A DNA stretch of 64,000 nt. Source: Ophiobolus disseminans. Lineage: Eukaryota > Ascomycota > Dothideomycetes > Pleosporales > Phaeosphaeriaceae. Shown in pieces: positions 21,400-31,420 of this stretch (the first letter of the stretch is position 1; each line of letters starts with the position of its first letter). The DNA is taken from contig MU006238.1 of NCBI GenBank assembly GCA_010093685.1, positions 190,129 through 254,128 of the forward strand, written 5' to 3'. The notes beneath the pieces were generated by a model, which made no database searches, was not told the origin of the DNA, and worked only from the letters and a program-made list of their open reading frames with translations. The translations under genes and the position numbers were made by a program.

Positions 21400-21736
21400 A
21401 TCCATCAGAATTGATACGAGGAGGTTAAGGTCTTGAACAAGTGTGCACTACATGAGAATGATATACCAACTGAGTGACTTCCGCGAATCAACTCGCTGAA
21501 AATTGACGCGCACACGACTCCCTTCCCAATCAAGCCTAGTCAACACTCATTTAGTGAAAGAGCGTCCCGCTGACAAATGACATCACGATCGCCATTGCTT
21601 GTCTTCCCCACCATATGCTTATCATCCTAGCTAACCCACCTCACACATTCCCAACAATACAAGATCCTCATCGTATGCTAATTAACTTGGCCACCCCACC
21701 TCACATATACCCAACAACACAACCCAATCCACAGAA
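21400..21736. other. Upstream of MFS gene; diverged 60-bp tandem duplication
   Basis: At about 21612-21732 two adjacent units of roughly 60 bp resemble each other: both contain ATGCT, then CCCACCTCACA and CCCAACAA(T/C)ACAA. They lie in the presumed promoter or leader of the MFS gene. Confidence 0.5.
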
Positions 21737-23159
21737 ATGGCAGATGCCGACACGATCTCACTTCACGACCTACAGCACTCCTTCCCAAACACTATACATG
21801 AAGCGACGACGAGACAGCGGGACCTCGACAAAAAGCGCCTCCTCGCCCTCATCGGCTCTGCGCTATCGCAGCTCCCAATATGGGGTCCTCCCCACCCCTC
21901 CATCCTCCTCACCACACCACTAACACACCCCAGGCTTCGCAATGTCTTATGGCGTCCTCCAAGAACACTACTCCGACCACTGGACGCTCTCCGGCCCGCG
22001 CTCCCTAACCGGAATAATCGGCACCACCTCCAACGGCGTAATGTACCTCTCCATGCCATTCCTCTTTGCACTATTCACCAAGCGCTGGGCGCGGTACCGC
22101 CAAACAGCAGCGACGTGCGGCGCATTACTCGCATGTGCGAGTTTCGTGTTGTCGTCGCTCAGCACGCATGTCTGGCATTTGATTGCGACGCAGGGCGTGT
22201 TGGCGGCGCTGGGGTGCGCGCTTGTGTATAGTCCGCTTACGCTTTCGCTGGGGGAGTGGTTCGGTGTTGAGAATCGGATATGTAATCGTGCTGTGGCGTT
22301 TGGACTGTGTTTGTCGACGAAGAATATTGTGGGGTCTGTGTGTCCTTTCATGTTCCGGGGCTTGCTGGATAAGTACGATTTCCGGACCACGATGGTGGCT
22401 TGGGCGGGTATATGTTCTGGGACTGCTGTTGTGGCGATTTGCATGATTCGGACGCCGGACTCGAGCCTGGTGAATGCTTCACCACGCGGACGCAAGATTC
22501 CGTGGGAATTCCTCAGACACCGCACGTTCTGGATCTACAGCATCGCAACCCTCCTCCAAAGCGCGGGCTATGGTATTCCACAAACATATTTGAGCGAGTA
22601 TGCACGCAACGTATCCGCGCTGTCACCCACTTTCTCAACACTATTACTAACACTCATCAACATCCCGGGTATCTGCTCGTCAACGTTCTTCGGCTTCTTG
22701 AGCGACAACAAGCACTTCCATCTCTCAGCGCCCACGGTCACGGCCATATCAGCTATCAGTTCAGCTCTCGCTGCGTTCCTGTTCTGGGGCCTGGCAGCAC
22801 ATGGCGACATCGCTTTACTCGTACTCTTCGCGATCACGTTTGGCTTCTTTGCGAGTGCGTATAGCGCGACGTGGGGCGGTGTTATGAACGATATGGAGAG
22901 CGATGCTGCGAGGCGGAATGAAGCGCTAGATAGTGGCGTGTTGTATGGGCTGTTGAATGGTGCTAGAGGCATTGGGTATGTGAGCGGTGGACTGATTAGT
23001 GTGCCGTTGATCAAAGCCGGTAGTACGGTGCCTGTGGGGAGCTTAGGCTACGGGACGACGTACGGGCCGCTCATCATCTTCACAGGGTTGTCGCTGGCGT
23101 TTGGCGGGTGGGGACTTGCGTTCAGTCCAAAGTGGAAGAGTGTGTTGCATCTGCGGTAG
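21737..23159 (+). CDS. MFS transporter, monocarboxylate-permease type
   Basis: The model is join(21737..21884, 21934..23159), 457 residues. The 49-nt intron opens GTCCTC, has a CTAAC branch and CCCCAG acceptor, and joins PIW-G to GFAMSYGVLQEHY in frame. The N-terminal 48 residues are hydrophilic. The core has about twelve helices with the monocarboxylate-transporter-like features SYGVLQEHY, the GLCLSTKNIVGSVCPFM region, GYGIPQTYLSEYAR and a central basic loop at about residues 230-243. Yeast relatives are the Mch proteins; the fungal substrates are mostly unknown. It sits inside the RING-like cluster without an evident link to it. Confidence 0.88.
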
Positions 23160-23498
23160 TTCTACTGTGTAGATGTATACTGTGGGCGTAGCGAGTTAGG
23201 CGATTGGAACGATACAGCGGCTTGCTAATTAAAATGCGTGCGAGCTTGAGACGGGTAAGTTCTTGTGCATGTTGACACTGTGCTGAAGAAATGTATCCAA
23301 ATTTCATGAGATTATATCTCCATGGCCTAATCAAACAGCTAAACGTGACTTGTTCCCAGGGTATATCTATGCCTCTATCGCCGAAACGCCCGTTCGTTCG
23401 TATCATCTTCAGTGCCGCACATGTGCGACACGCTCAAGCTGCAGGTTGAATGCCCTCAATGTATGCACTAGCGCGAGCGTCGTGTAAACAATGTAGCC
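23160..23498. other. Convergent intergenic region
   Basis: This lies between the MFS gene (plus) and the macro-domain gene (minus) and holds only their 3' regions. Confidence 0.5.
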
Positions 23499-24515
23499 TC
23501 ACAGGTCGGCCTTGGGCTTCTCCTCGCTGGCGTCCTCCTTCTCAACCACAACGAAGTCGTCATCTGCGTCATCCGTCTTTTGCTTCTTGGGGGATGGTTC
23601 TGAGTTATCCTCGAGGTCTTTTGGGTCCTCAGTGGGCGCATCGGGTAGCTGTGAGAGTATCTCGCTCGGCTCGGTCGAAGTCTCTTGCTCTTTCGTGGTC
23701 TCGTCCTCCGTCTCAATGGGAGGGAAGAAGATGCTAGACATCGGTCAGTTGTGTCTACGGGTAGAGAACATATCAACTTACGGAATGTGCTCGAAATAAG
23801 CATCTTCGTCTTTCTGGAGGAAGTTGCAGAAAATGACGCGATCTAAATTGTCTGCCTGCTCCTCCTCCAGAAATTTGCGCACAGTCTCCAAGGCCACCAG
23901 ACTTGCTTGACCGCTTGGGTAGCCATATACACCCGTGCTTAAAGCAGAGAATGCGATGCTCCTGCACTCGTTGTCCACGGCCAGTTGCAGACTAGTACGG
24001 TAGCATCCAGCCAAGAGCGCAGCTGACGCTGTTCTGCCTTCCTTCCAGTATATTGGCCCGACAGCATGTATGACCTTTTGGCTCGGCAACTCATAGCCGT
24101 TGGTGATCTTGGCGCTTCCCGTGTCGCAGCCGTCAAGGGTTTCACACTCGTCGTAGAGATCTGGGCCGGCCGCGCGGTGGATGGCACCATCGACGCCGCC
24201 ACCGCCGAGCAGGGAGGTATTCGCAGCATTGACGATGGCATCGACGGCAAGGGTTGTGATATCCTGCTTGATGACGCTGATTTTGTCGTTGAGAGCAGCC
24301 GATGCGTCATACTCGGGCGCGTTGACCTTATCGGCTTCGATCTTCTTGAGCTTGTACAGCAGCGAGAGCGTCGGGATCTCGTCGAGGGTGAGGGGGGTCA
24401 TTTTGGGCGGTGGACTAGGGCTGCGACGGGCAGTTGACAAGGGCTTGGCGAGGTAGTATGCGCTCGACATGAGTTTGGCTGTGAGGCGAAAGGTGCGTGG
24501 GAAGATGAACAGCAT
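23499..24515 (-). CDS. Macro-domain (ADP-ribose hydrolase-like) protein
   Basis: The model is complement(join(23499..23733, 23782..24515)), 322 residues, with a 48-nt intron (GTAAGT donor, TCTAG acceptor) joining EHIP to IFFPP. The macro domain is complete: DAIVNAANTSLLGGGGVDGA, IHRAAG, then HAVGP and ALSTGVYGYP. Such proteins bind ADP-ribose and remove mono-ADP-ribose from proteins or process O-acetyl-ADP-ribose, as human MACROD1/2 do. The first 38 residues from the ATG at 24515 are rich in Arg, Ser and Leu without acids, a possible mitochondrial presequence. The C-terminal exon is an acidic Glu/Asp/Ser tail. In-frame codons extend upstream to 24644, so the exact start is open. Confidence 0.9.
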
Positions 24516-25240
24516 GCGATCAAGTGTGGAGAAGCGTGCGAGGCGGCGGGGGCGGGAAGCTTTGGCGGGGTGGAGCTTGGGCCTGCTTACATAAGCCGTA
24601 AGTATCAACTTTACTTTCATCCTCAACAACGCGACCATACACACTCATCTCATCTCTCTCGCGATCTACGTGCACAGGGCAGCCAAGCCCGGAAAAAGCC
24701 AAATCTATATGAGCATGTAACTCTGGGTGGCCCGTGGGTTCGATGACTTTGCGGTGAAGTGAATGTCATCGCATATGCACTTAGCCGTCCTTGAGCTACA
24801 CCTGAGCTCTTGGCCGCCACGTGATCACACATTCTTTGTATTCCATGTCGCTGTGGGACAATTAACTGAACGAGACAGAACTACAGTTTGACAGATACAG
24901 CAGCCTCTCTCTAACTCCACGCAACATCCACCCCTCTTGTGCCGACGATAAAATCTGCTGAAAACAGCCAGGACATCTTGAGAACATGGGACGAGATGCT
25001 GGTACCTTCACCCAACGCTAGTCGCGTGTTTGCTACGAGCTCCACTTCACAAACAGTTCCTTCGCAATGAGCTCCCACGTTTGTATCTCCATCGTACTTC
25101 ATACATTCCCCCGAAATCCCCTTAACGGATCTTTTCTCCACACTACGAAAAACCTTAACTTTCCTTCACTCACCTCGCATCACTTCGGAAACCCCCAGTT
25201 GCCAAGACTATCACGCGCATCCACCTCTCGCGTATCAGGG
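24516..25240. other. Intergenic, nothing supported
   Basis: This contains the promoter side of the macro-domain gene and the area before paralogue 4. An ATG at 25067 (MSSHV...) resembles the starts of paralogues 3 and 5 but its frame closes before the zinc-binding region. Confidence 0.4.
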
Positions 25241-26018
25241 CGCCTGCTTTTGGCGCGATATTCCGTGGCCCAAACGACTACGTCCACAGGGATCTAGTCA
25301 ATGTTCATCCCAACGACACTTGCACGGTCTGCAGGGAACCATATGCCACATCTTCACGCTCCGATGGCTGCCGCCCCATCCGCCTTCTTCAATGCGGTCA
25401 TATTGTTGGTATGGAATGCCTCCGTAACTGGCTACATCGCTATCCTGATACGTGTATCTACTATAACCACCCGCTTTCGCGACGTCGAAGGCCCGTTGCA
25501 AGTCTACAAGATCGCGTCAAGCGTCTTCTAGAGTATTGCTCCACGACGACATGGTTTCTCTGCGTAGCGGAGATGATAGAACAAATACGCTCCAGGACAG
25601 CATAACGCCCCGTCTCCAGTACCTGCAGTACCTCGAGTCCATGCAAGCCCTCATGGAAACCCGTCTAACAAGCAAGGACGCTTGGGTTGTGCTTCGCACG
25701 AACCTTAAGGACGTGGGTATCGACCACTTAATCATCGCTCTTGTACTGGCTACAGGTATTGCTTTGGTGTACTCCGACCTTTCTCTGGTAATAGCACTGC
25801 TCTGGGGCCCTTCCCGGAGACGCCTGGGATTTGTTAAACTTGGCATCCTTGTACTGCGGGGTCTCAAATGGGTTATCTGTACACATTACAAAGTTACGCG
25901 ATGGACAGTCGTATTTGCTCTCGCGAATGCACTACTATATCTGGGTGTGGTAGCTGGCATAATAGGCCTAGGACTATGGAGAAGTAAAGCCTGGACGCAG
26001 ACATTGAAGACAGAGTAA
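25241..26018 (+). pseudogene. RING-like membrane protein, paralogue 4, frame-broken
   Basis: The zinc-binding-like block reads TCTVCREPYA...DGCRPIRLLQCGHIVGMEC, LRNW, TCIYYNHPL, with all eight ligands in family spacing. The frame holding it has no ATG between the upstream TAA (about 25158) and the block. It ends at 25605, while the membrane part (SKDAWVVLRTNLKDVGIDH onward to 26018, with hydrophobic segments near LIIALVLATGIALVY and VVFALANALLYLGVV) lies in the next frame. A one-nucleotide shift near 25590, or an intron I could not place, separates them. I favour a pseudogene. Confidence 0.6.
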
Positions 26019-26280
26019 AATCGGGCGCGCACACAATCAACAGATACGCAGCACGCAACACTCGGCATTAAGCACCCAGCGCTTATCGTTGAGGACAGCA
26101 GTCAATGCAAACAACACATAAATAAGATGATCAACTTAGACTAGCGAGCGGACTTATATAACAGCGCATCTCAAGCGAACGTACCTTCCTTCTCACATAC
26201 CGAATTCCCATTCCCAGCACCTCTCTCTCGCCTTGCCTTCCACGTGCCCTTTCCCCATCTCCCCCTTCCCATACCCCCAT

Positions 26281-26645
26281 CTAACAAACTCCCGGCTGAC
26301 TCAGAAAGTCCCCAAATGGATCCGGCAAACACGCCACACACGGACACACCTGCCACACTCCGTTAGCCCAATTCACAAAACCCACGTCTACAACCCTGAT
26401 CCACAATCTATCATCTCCCCATATATCCTTCGTAGACTACTTACATTCTTCACCCCACCAGCATCACTAAGACACTTGAGCAACTTAATAATGTTCCGGC
26501 CTGCGTCGAGCAGGCACGACCCTTCGTTGACGAGGGCCTGGCATGAGGCGGAGCTGCAGTCTACGCGCGCGACGAGCGTGACGGGCGTGGGCGAGGCGAG
26601 GGAGGTGGTTGTTAGGAGGGCGAGGATGGGGAGGGAGAAACGCAT
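26281..26645 (-). CDS. Small secreted protein with eight cysteines
   Basis: The model is complement(join(26281..26349, 26445..26645)), 89 residues. The 95-nt intron opens GTAAGT, has a GGGCTAAC branch and ends GGCAG; both junctions are phase 0. Residues 1-17 (MRFSLPILALLTTTSLA) are a clear signal peptide. The mature part has eight Cys, at positions 30, 35, 44, 58, 69, 71, 74 and 89, ending CPCVACLPDPFGDFLSQPGV plus C. The unspliced frame would miss the last four Cys. The NVCxCxxCxPxxxxFLxxxGxC ending resembles small secreted proteins often seen in plant-associated Dothideomycetes. An effector-like role is possible but unproven. Confidence 0.8.
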
Positions 26646-27988
26646 TTTTGGAGTGGGTGGGATGGAAGGGTGGTTTAGGTGGTTGGATAGTTGGGATCGT
26701 TGGTAATGGGGAGTTGTTTGGATGGAGTCTGATGAGAATGTGGATGGGATCTCAGATTGATAGTGATTCGGAGGGGCTTATATATCTGCTTTGTAGTTAT
26801 GTGTGGTGGTGCGATGACATAGGAGATGAAGCTCGCGGACATCTATCTTGCAAGGTAATCTCCGATGCAGTGTGTTTCGAGCTGCGATCTACCTACGAAG
26901 ATGCTCTTTTTGTCAATGAACATCGAACACGATGTTGATCGTGTCGTGTAGGTGATACATGGCCGTCGTATCTCGCACTCGCAGCGTTTAATGTCGCACA
27001 CGTTCGTACCTAGGTACAGTCGATCGCTGATGTCAATGTTCATTTCGGTGTTTGGCGAGCTCTGTGTGTTTGAATCAGGAGTGTGTTAACTTCGTATTAA
27101 GGTTTATCAAATGATGGAATCCCATTGCTTCTCGAGGAATACTAGTTCACTGGTCTCTGTTACTCCTCAATATAGGATAGCCTGCATGCTCACATTGTGA
27201 GATCAGATTGGGCTGGAATAGACCCAGCAGCAGCAGTTGTTACTCTTCAAACACCTATAATCGAGTCAATTACGAGTTGGCTACATTGCAAAATAGATCG
27301 CGACGTCATCCCGCGGTTAAGGCGTCAGGAACACACATAAGCTTTCCTTGTAGCTGATCAACCATGATGATGCGATGGGCCGAGAGTTGAATCCCGAACG
27401 CGTTGTTGCCAGGCGATCGACCGCACCTAGGTAGGCAAAGTACGAGATACGACATAGCATACGAACGTTCGGCAAATAGTGATCTGAGAAGCTGGTGAGC
27501 CAAATTTGGGATTTGAACTTCCCAGTCCGTTACGGTAGTTGTAGATCGGCAAGGTTTTGATGTTTGTGTTTCAGCCTCACGTCGATCGCAGCCTCGTGCG
27601 GCCGGGCAATCGCGCATTCCCCGCATTGAGACAGAAATAGCAACTGCACCTCGAAAATTTGCGACTGCACTTGGGCGAGCACGGCGATCATTGTGAGCGC
27701 CATGTTTCCAGTGAAACAGTGCTTTCAAACCATCGTGGCAGTAGGTGTGGTCGCAATGAAAGGAAGTATCACGTGAGCACTTCTTTCACCCAGCCTTTGA
27801 AGCTTCTTCTTATTCTCTGCAGTTGTAGCCAAAAGAGCGCGCGGCTGAAATGTTTGGGAACTTTCACACTGCATTTTTCTTTGGTCGAAATCATTTCACT
27901 TGTTCGTGTATCGCTTCCTCTTTCTATATCACTATAGTTCTTCTTTTAAGTGCAATCGATTCCTGATTTTCTCTCACCACGCACAACC
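26646..27988. other. Intergenic, 1.3 kb, no gene seen
   Basis: No coding frame is convincing. A T-arm-like stretch near 27507-27526 was examined for a tRNA and not accepted. The right end is the promoter side of paralogue 5. Confidence 0.4.
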
Positions 27989-28741
27989 ATGTCATCCGCA
28001 CTCCTCGCTCTACTCGAACCGCCGAGGCAGTACGCTTGCACTCTTGAGCCGTCCAATACCAGCGAGTGCTTTATTTGTAAGGAGCCCTGCGTCCCTTTTA
28101 ACAGCAACGAAGATTGTTGCTACGCCGTCCGCTTGAAATACTGCGATCACGTCATTGGCCACCAGTGCTTCGAAGAATGGATCACGCGCATGCCTGAGAC
28201 ATGTCCGTACTGGAACCACCATCTTCCGTTGGATGCTGCTGGCAATTGGGTTAAGCGAGAACGTTTACGATTCGAGTCGTTTCCATTTCGACAAATTGAT
28301 GCGCTCATGCTAGATTGTCCATACTTTGGCATTCGTCCATCGATCGACAGATTGATAGCTGCAGGCGAGCCTCTCGCAGCGCATGATCTCAAAAACCTGA
28401 GGGAGCGATACATATCCATCGTTTTCTTCTGGTGGATTGTGGTCTTCAACATCTGGATAGTAGTTCCAGTGTTATGTATCGGTCGTTTCGAGCTGAATCA
28501 TCAAGGTCACACTATTAAGATACACCCAAGCCTCATAGAGCTTACGCTCAGGTACCCTGTGCAATCTACAGGGTGTTTAACAGTGACGATGGGGCTTTCC
28601 GCATACACGTTGGCTGTACTAGGTATGTTGAAGACTTCACACCTGCATGTTAGGACAGGAAAGGTGCAGAAGATGGTAACGACATTGAGAATTGAGGAAG
28701 AACACCGCGTATCAGAAGATACGCACATCTTGGAGGATTAG
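27989..28741 (+). CDS. RING-like membrane protein, paralogue 5
   Basis: A 250-residue ORF from the ATG at 27989 (MSSALLALLEPPRQ). The zinc-binding-like block is SECFICKEP...CCYAVRLKYCDHVIGHQC, FEEWITRMPETCPYWNHHL. The first loop is four residues longer than in paralogues 1-3; all other spacings are identical. Two hydrophobic regions follow (about residues 152-178 and 200-215), then a hydrophilic tail of about 35 residues rich in Glu, Thr and His. Closest to paralogue 3. Likely integral membrane; possible ubiquitin-ligase-like role inferred only from the RING resemblance. Confidence 0.78.
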   Translation: MSSALLALLEPPRQYACTLEPSNTSECFICKEPCVPFNSNEDCCYAVRLKYCDHVIGHQCFEEWITRMPETCPYWNHHLPLDAAGNWVKRERLRFESFPFRQIDALMLDCPYFGIRPSIDRLIAAGEPLAAHDLKNLRERYISIVFFWWIVVFNIWIVVPVLCIGRFELNHQGHTIKIHPSLIELTLRYPVQSTGCLTVTMGLSAYTLAVLGMLKTSHLHVRTGKVQKMVTTLRIEEEHRVSEDTHILED

Positions 28742-28994
28742 CACAAGATGTTGTGGCTTGAAGAAAGTAATCAAAGACAAGTGGCGCAAATGAAACTACG
28801 ATGCATTGCAGTCTAGACTGAGGTACCCAGCGTCTCAAGCTCACCAGAAACGGTAGTAATAGTCGAAGTCAATAAGAACCCTCAAAATCCTAGCTTTCTC
28901 CCTGCCGGCTTCAAAACTTTAACCGTTAACAATGCTTCAACCAAAAACCTCTCGATCCCACTGACTTCCAAAGTGTTTCGTCAATCTGGCCTCA

Positions 28995-29378
28995 TCAAAC
29001 TGCACCAACTGTCTTAACTATTGCCCTTCGTCGAACCATATGTGGACAGCGATTGGCCACACAAAGAGGACCTCCAGCTTCAGCTTCAGCTTCAGGCTCG
29101 GGTGTCGCGTCATGCTTGTGGAGCTCCGGCTTTATTCCAGGAACGACGACTGTATCAGGGATCGCGGCGCGCTTCTTGTTTGGACAACGGTTGGCAACAC
29201 ACAACCAGATTCCAGCACCGGGCTTAGGCTCCTCAGCGGGCTCGGGAATGGCGGCACGTTTATGGTGAGGGCAGCGATTTGCGATGCAAACCACACCTCC
29301 GGCTTCGGGCACGGATATAGCAAGGGTGGAGGCGGCGAGAAGCGCGAGGAGCGCTGCGAGGGCGAATGGGTGGCGCGT
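28995..29378 (-). CDS. Secreted repeat-peptide precursor with CxANRCP units and dibasic sites
   Basis: The frame starts with a hydrophobic stretch (RHPFALAALLALLAASTLA) like a signal peptide. Three related units follow: CIANRCPHHKR, CVANRCPNKKRAAIP and CVANRCPHMVRRRAI. Each has two Cys four residues apart and is followed by a Lys-Arg or Arg-Arg pair, the type of site cut by the Golgi protease Kex2. Linkers are rich in Pro, Glu and Ala (PEPEAEAEAGG). This is the layout of fungal Kex2-processed repeat proteins, which release short peptides. There is no ATG in frame: the codon just before RHPF is ACG (29376-29378) and an upstream TAG closes the frame. Either translation starts in an unseen exon, or at a non-AUG codon, or the start is lost. 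No UstY-type (DUF3328) gene was seen nearby. Confidence 0.6.
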   Translation of the reverse strand, partial: TRHPFALAALLALLAASTLAISVPEAGGVVCIANRCPHHKRAAIPEPAEEPKPGAGIWLCVANRCPNKKRAAIPDTVVVPGIKPELHKHDATPEPEAEAEAGGPLCVANRCPHMVRRRAIVKTVGAV

Positions 29379-30392
29379 GATGGCGGGTTTGAGGAGATGG
29401 TTGGGAGGAAGATATGTATCGTGTGCCCAAGGATTACGTAGAGTTGCAAAGGAGTGTTGCTATTGTCGTGGACAGATTGTGGCCGATGCGATGATGAGTT
29501 TGATGTTCGCTTCGAAGATTTTTATATGTCTTTCCAAGGTTCTTTCCAATGTCTATCATTTGTGAACTTCGCCTTTCTCCTCCACCAACATGCTCATCGA
29601 CCTTAAGTGGCGGGAGCGAGACGACGAGAACATCAAAGCGTCCAGCTGTTCGGGCCCCAATAACGTCAGTTTGCTGCCGACCTCAGCTTCCGCCCCACTC
29701 AAAATTACATCAATCCAACGAATAGCCGACGGTCCGTCACTCCTAAATTACGAGACCCCGAGGCTTGGATTAGACCTCAAATGTGTAGCCATACGACTTT
29801 CGACGCAGTACATGAATGGATGAGGTAATCCGTTGGTGGGTGGATTTTGCGGATCGTGCTCGCTGTGGCTTGGGCCCGGAGAGTTGATTGGATCTCATCG
29901 TAAGTGTTCGATAGCCCTGTGGTTCCTGCTCCTGTGAGCGTATGCTTGGTTATCTAGCCTGTTTCCATCTCCATCTACTCACTCCGTACGATGGAACACA
30001 CACACAATACATCATCATGCTAAAACTTGTGCCTTTCATCAATAAGATTTAGCGATCTCACTCGATCTTACATCCTCTCGAGGTCAACCCTCTAACATCA
30101 TAAGATCTCGGTGTTGGAGGCGCGGGAGTTAGCTGGAGGCTGAGTAAAGGCTTTCGCGTGTCGGGCCGTCGCATCGTGCGAATAAAGCTGGCACCCATAG
30201 ATACTAGTATCAGGCAACCTGATTGCCCGTCGCATGTGGTTCTAGAAATGTAACCCTGTTGAAGGATAGATGCAGTCAAAGGATGAAGAAAGAAGTCGTT
30301 CGTAAGACTGTGTTAAAGGGATACCAAATAGAACGATGTGAAAGCAAAACAATAGTGCGGGAGACATCGGAAACCATTTGATCAAGGAAAAT
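29379..30392. other. Intergenic, 1 kb, nothing supported
   Basis: No gene is visible between the repeat-peptide frame and the old LTR at 30393. Confidence 0.4.
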
Positions 30393-30546
30393 TGTGGGAG
30401 TGGAGCAGAGACGAAGGAGAAGGTTGTTGTATTGAGGGAGCTACAGAGCGATTATATACACAAGAGCGCCGAGTAAGCAAGCAATTGAGGGTCACGTGAG
30501 TAGAGCATTCATAGTGTACTCAGTGAAGCACAGTGCCAGGCTGACA
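30393..30546 (-). mobile_element. Solo LTR, diverged copy D
   Basis: A 154-bp relative of the 162-bp LTR: it shares GAAGGTTGTTGTATTGAG, the GCGATTATATACACAA block, GTCACGTG and the end TGCCAGGCTGACA. It has several substitutions and is 8 bp shorter. The flanks are AAAAT (30388-30392) and AACAT (30547-30551), a duplication with one mismatch. This is an older insertion of the family found at 6405, 8837 and 61723. Confidence 0.75.
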
Positions 30547-30833
30547 AACATGTTACTTATAACGGCTTATACTTACTCCGAACTCTGGAACAATACAAAT
30601 GTTAAGTCATCGACCAGCGAAAATAGTGTGACTGAAATGAAAAAACCTGTACCGGCTTGGGCTCTGCCCAGACCTACTCTAGCACAAGTTAGGACAGCTC
30701 ATGTACGGTCATGTATATAAGCGGATCTGCCCACCTCAGATAGTCAATTCAGCGCAGTCCTCCCCCTCTCCACACACCGTCACAAAACCCAACGTCCTAA
30801 GCAACCTAATGTAGACGATTACGATCGGGCTTG

Positions 30834-31420
30834 TTAGCTAGCCCAACGATTCGGGCCCTCATCATACGGATAGACCTGAGGTACAGTTGGTGGATGTTGA
30901 TAGAGCCAGGCGGTGGAGATTGCATGGTCACGAGGTTCAACCATCTCCACATCATTCTCAACAAGGGCCTCATCCGCAACACCATTACGCCAAAGACGAA
31001 AGTAGAGCGTGCCAACTAGAGCGAAAAGGAACGCAGTTCCAGCAAAGCCGGCAAAGACGAGACCGATAATCTTGCCCTTCCCAACGCTCTGACCTGGATG
31101 TGTCTCCTCCCACGTTGGAATGTGGGTAGGAGAAATGGGAGTTACAACAGCCGTTGGAAGGCTCGAAGGCTGAACGATCGGTGTGTAGATCGGCGGCTCA
31201 GGGGTGTACCACGGTGAGGATGGTGCTGCGACTGGTGTTGACGGGACCCATTACACTTGTCGCGCTGCAACATGTGGGAAGACACAGCCGTAGGCCACGC
31301 AAATGGAGTGCCGATAGAGACTGGCAGCTTTGTCACGATACTAGGCTCCAGCGATGAAACTGGACCCGCAGCGATGGTGGTGACCAGCATTGCTACAACA
31401 AACATGAATGGATGAAACAT
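30834..31420 (-). pseudogene. Type I single-pass membrane protein, one frameshift
   Basis: The start at 31420 gives MFHPFMFVVAMLVTTIAAG, a signal peptide. A Ser/Thr/Pro-rich ectodomain follows (TPEPPIYTPIVQPSSLPT), then a TM helix (IIGLVFAGFAGTAFLFALV) and a tail of about 65 residues ending at the TAA at 30834-30836. The two halves are in different frames: the first frame runs through RDKCNGS near 31255, the second is open from WVPSTPVAAP onward. No GT-AG pair of usual length joins them in phase, so I infer a one-nucleotide frameshift, or a sequence error. The layout is that of fungal wall-sensor-like proteins, without a WSC domain. Confidence 0.55.

Noticed and set aside
27480..27530. T-arm-like sequence (GGGATTTGAACTTCCC) suggesting a tRNA
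   Set aside because: The stem does not pair cleanly around the loop and no A-box or acceptor stem lies at the right distance.
27306..27728. 140-codon reverse ORF
   Set aside because: Arg-rich random-looking translation with no domain; in an otherwise empty intergenic region.
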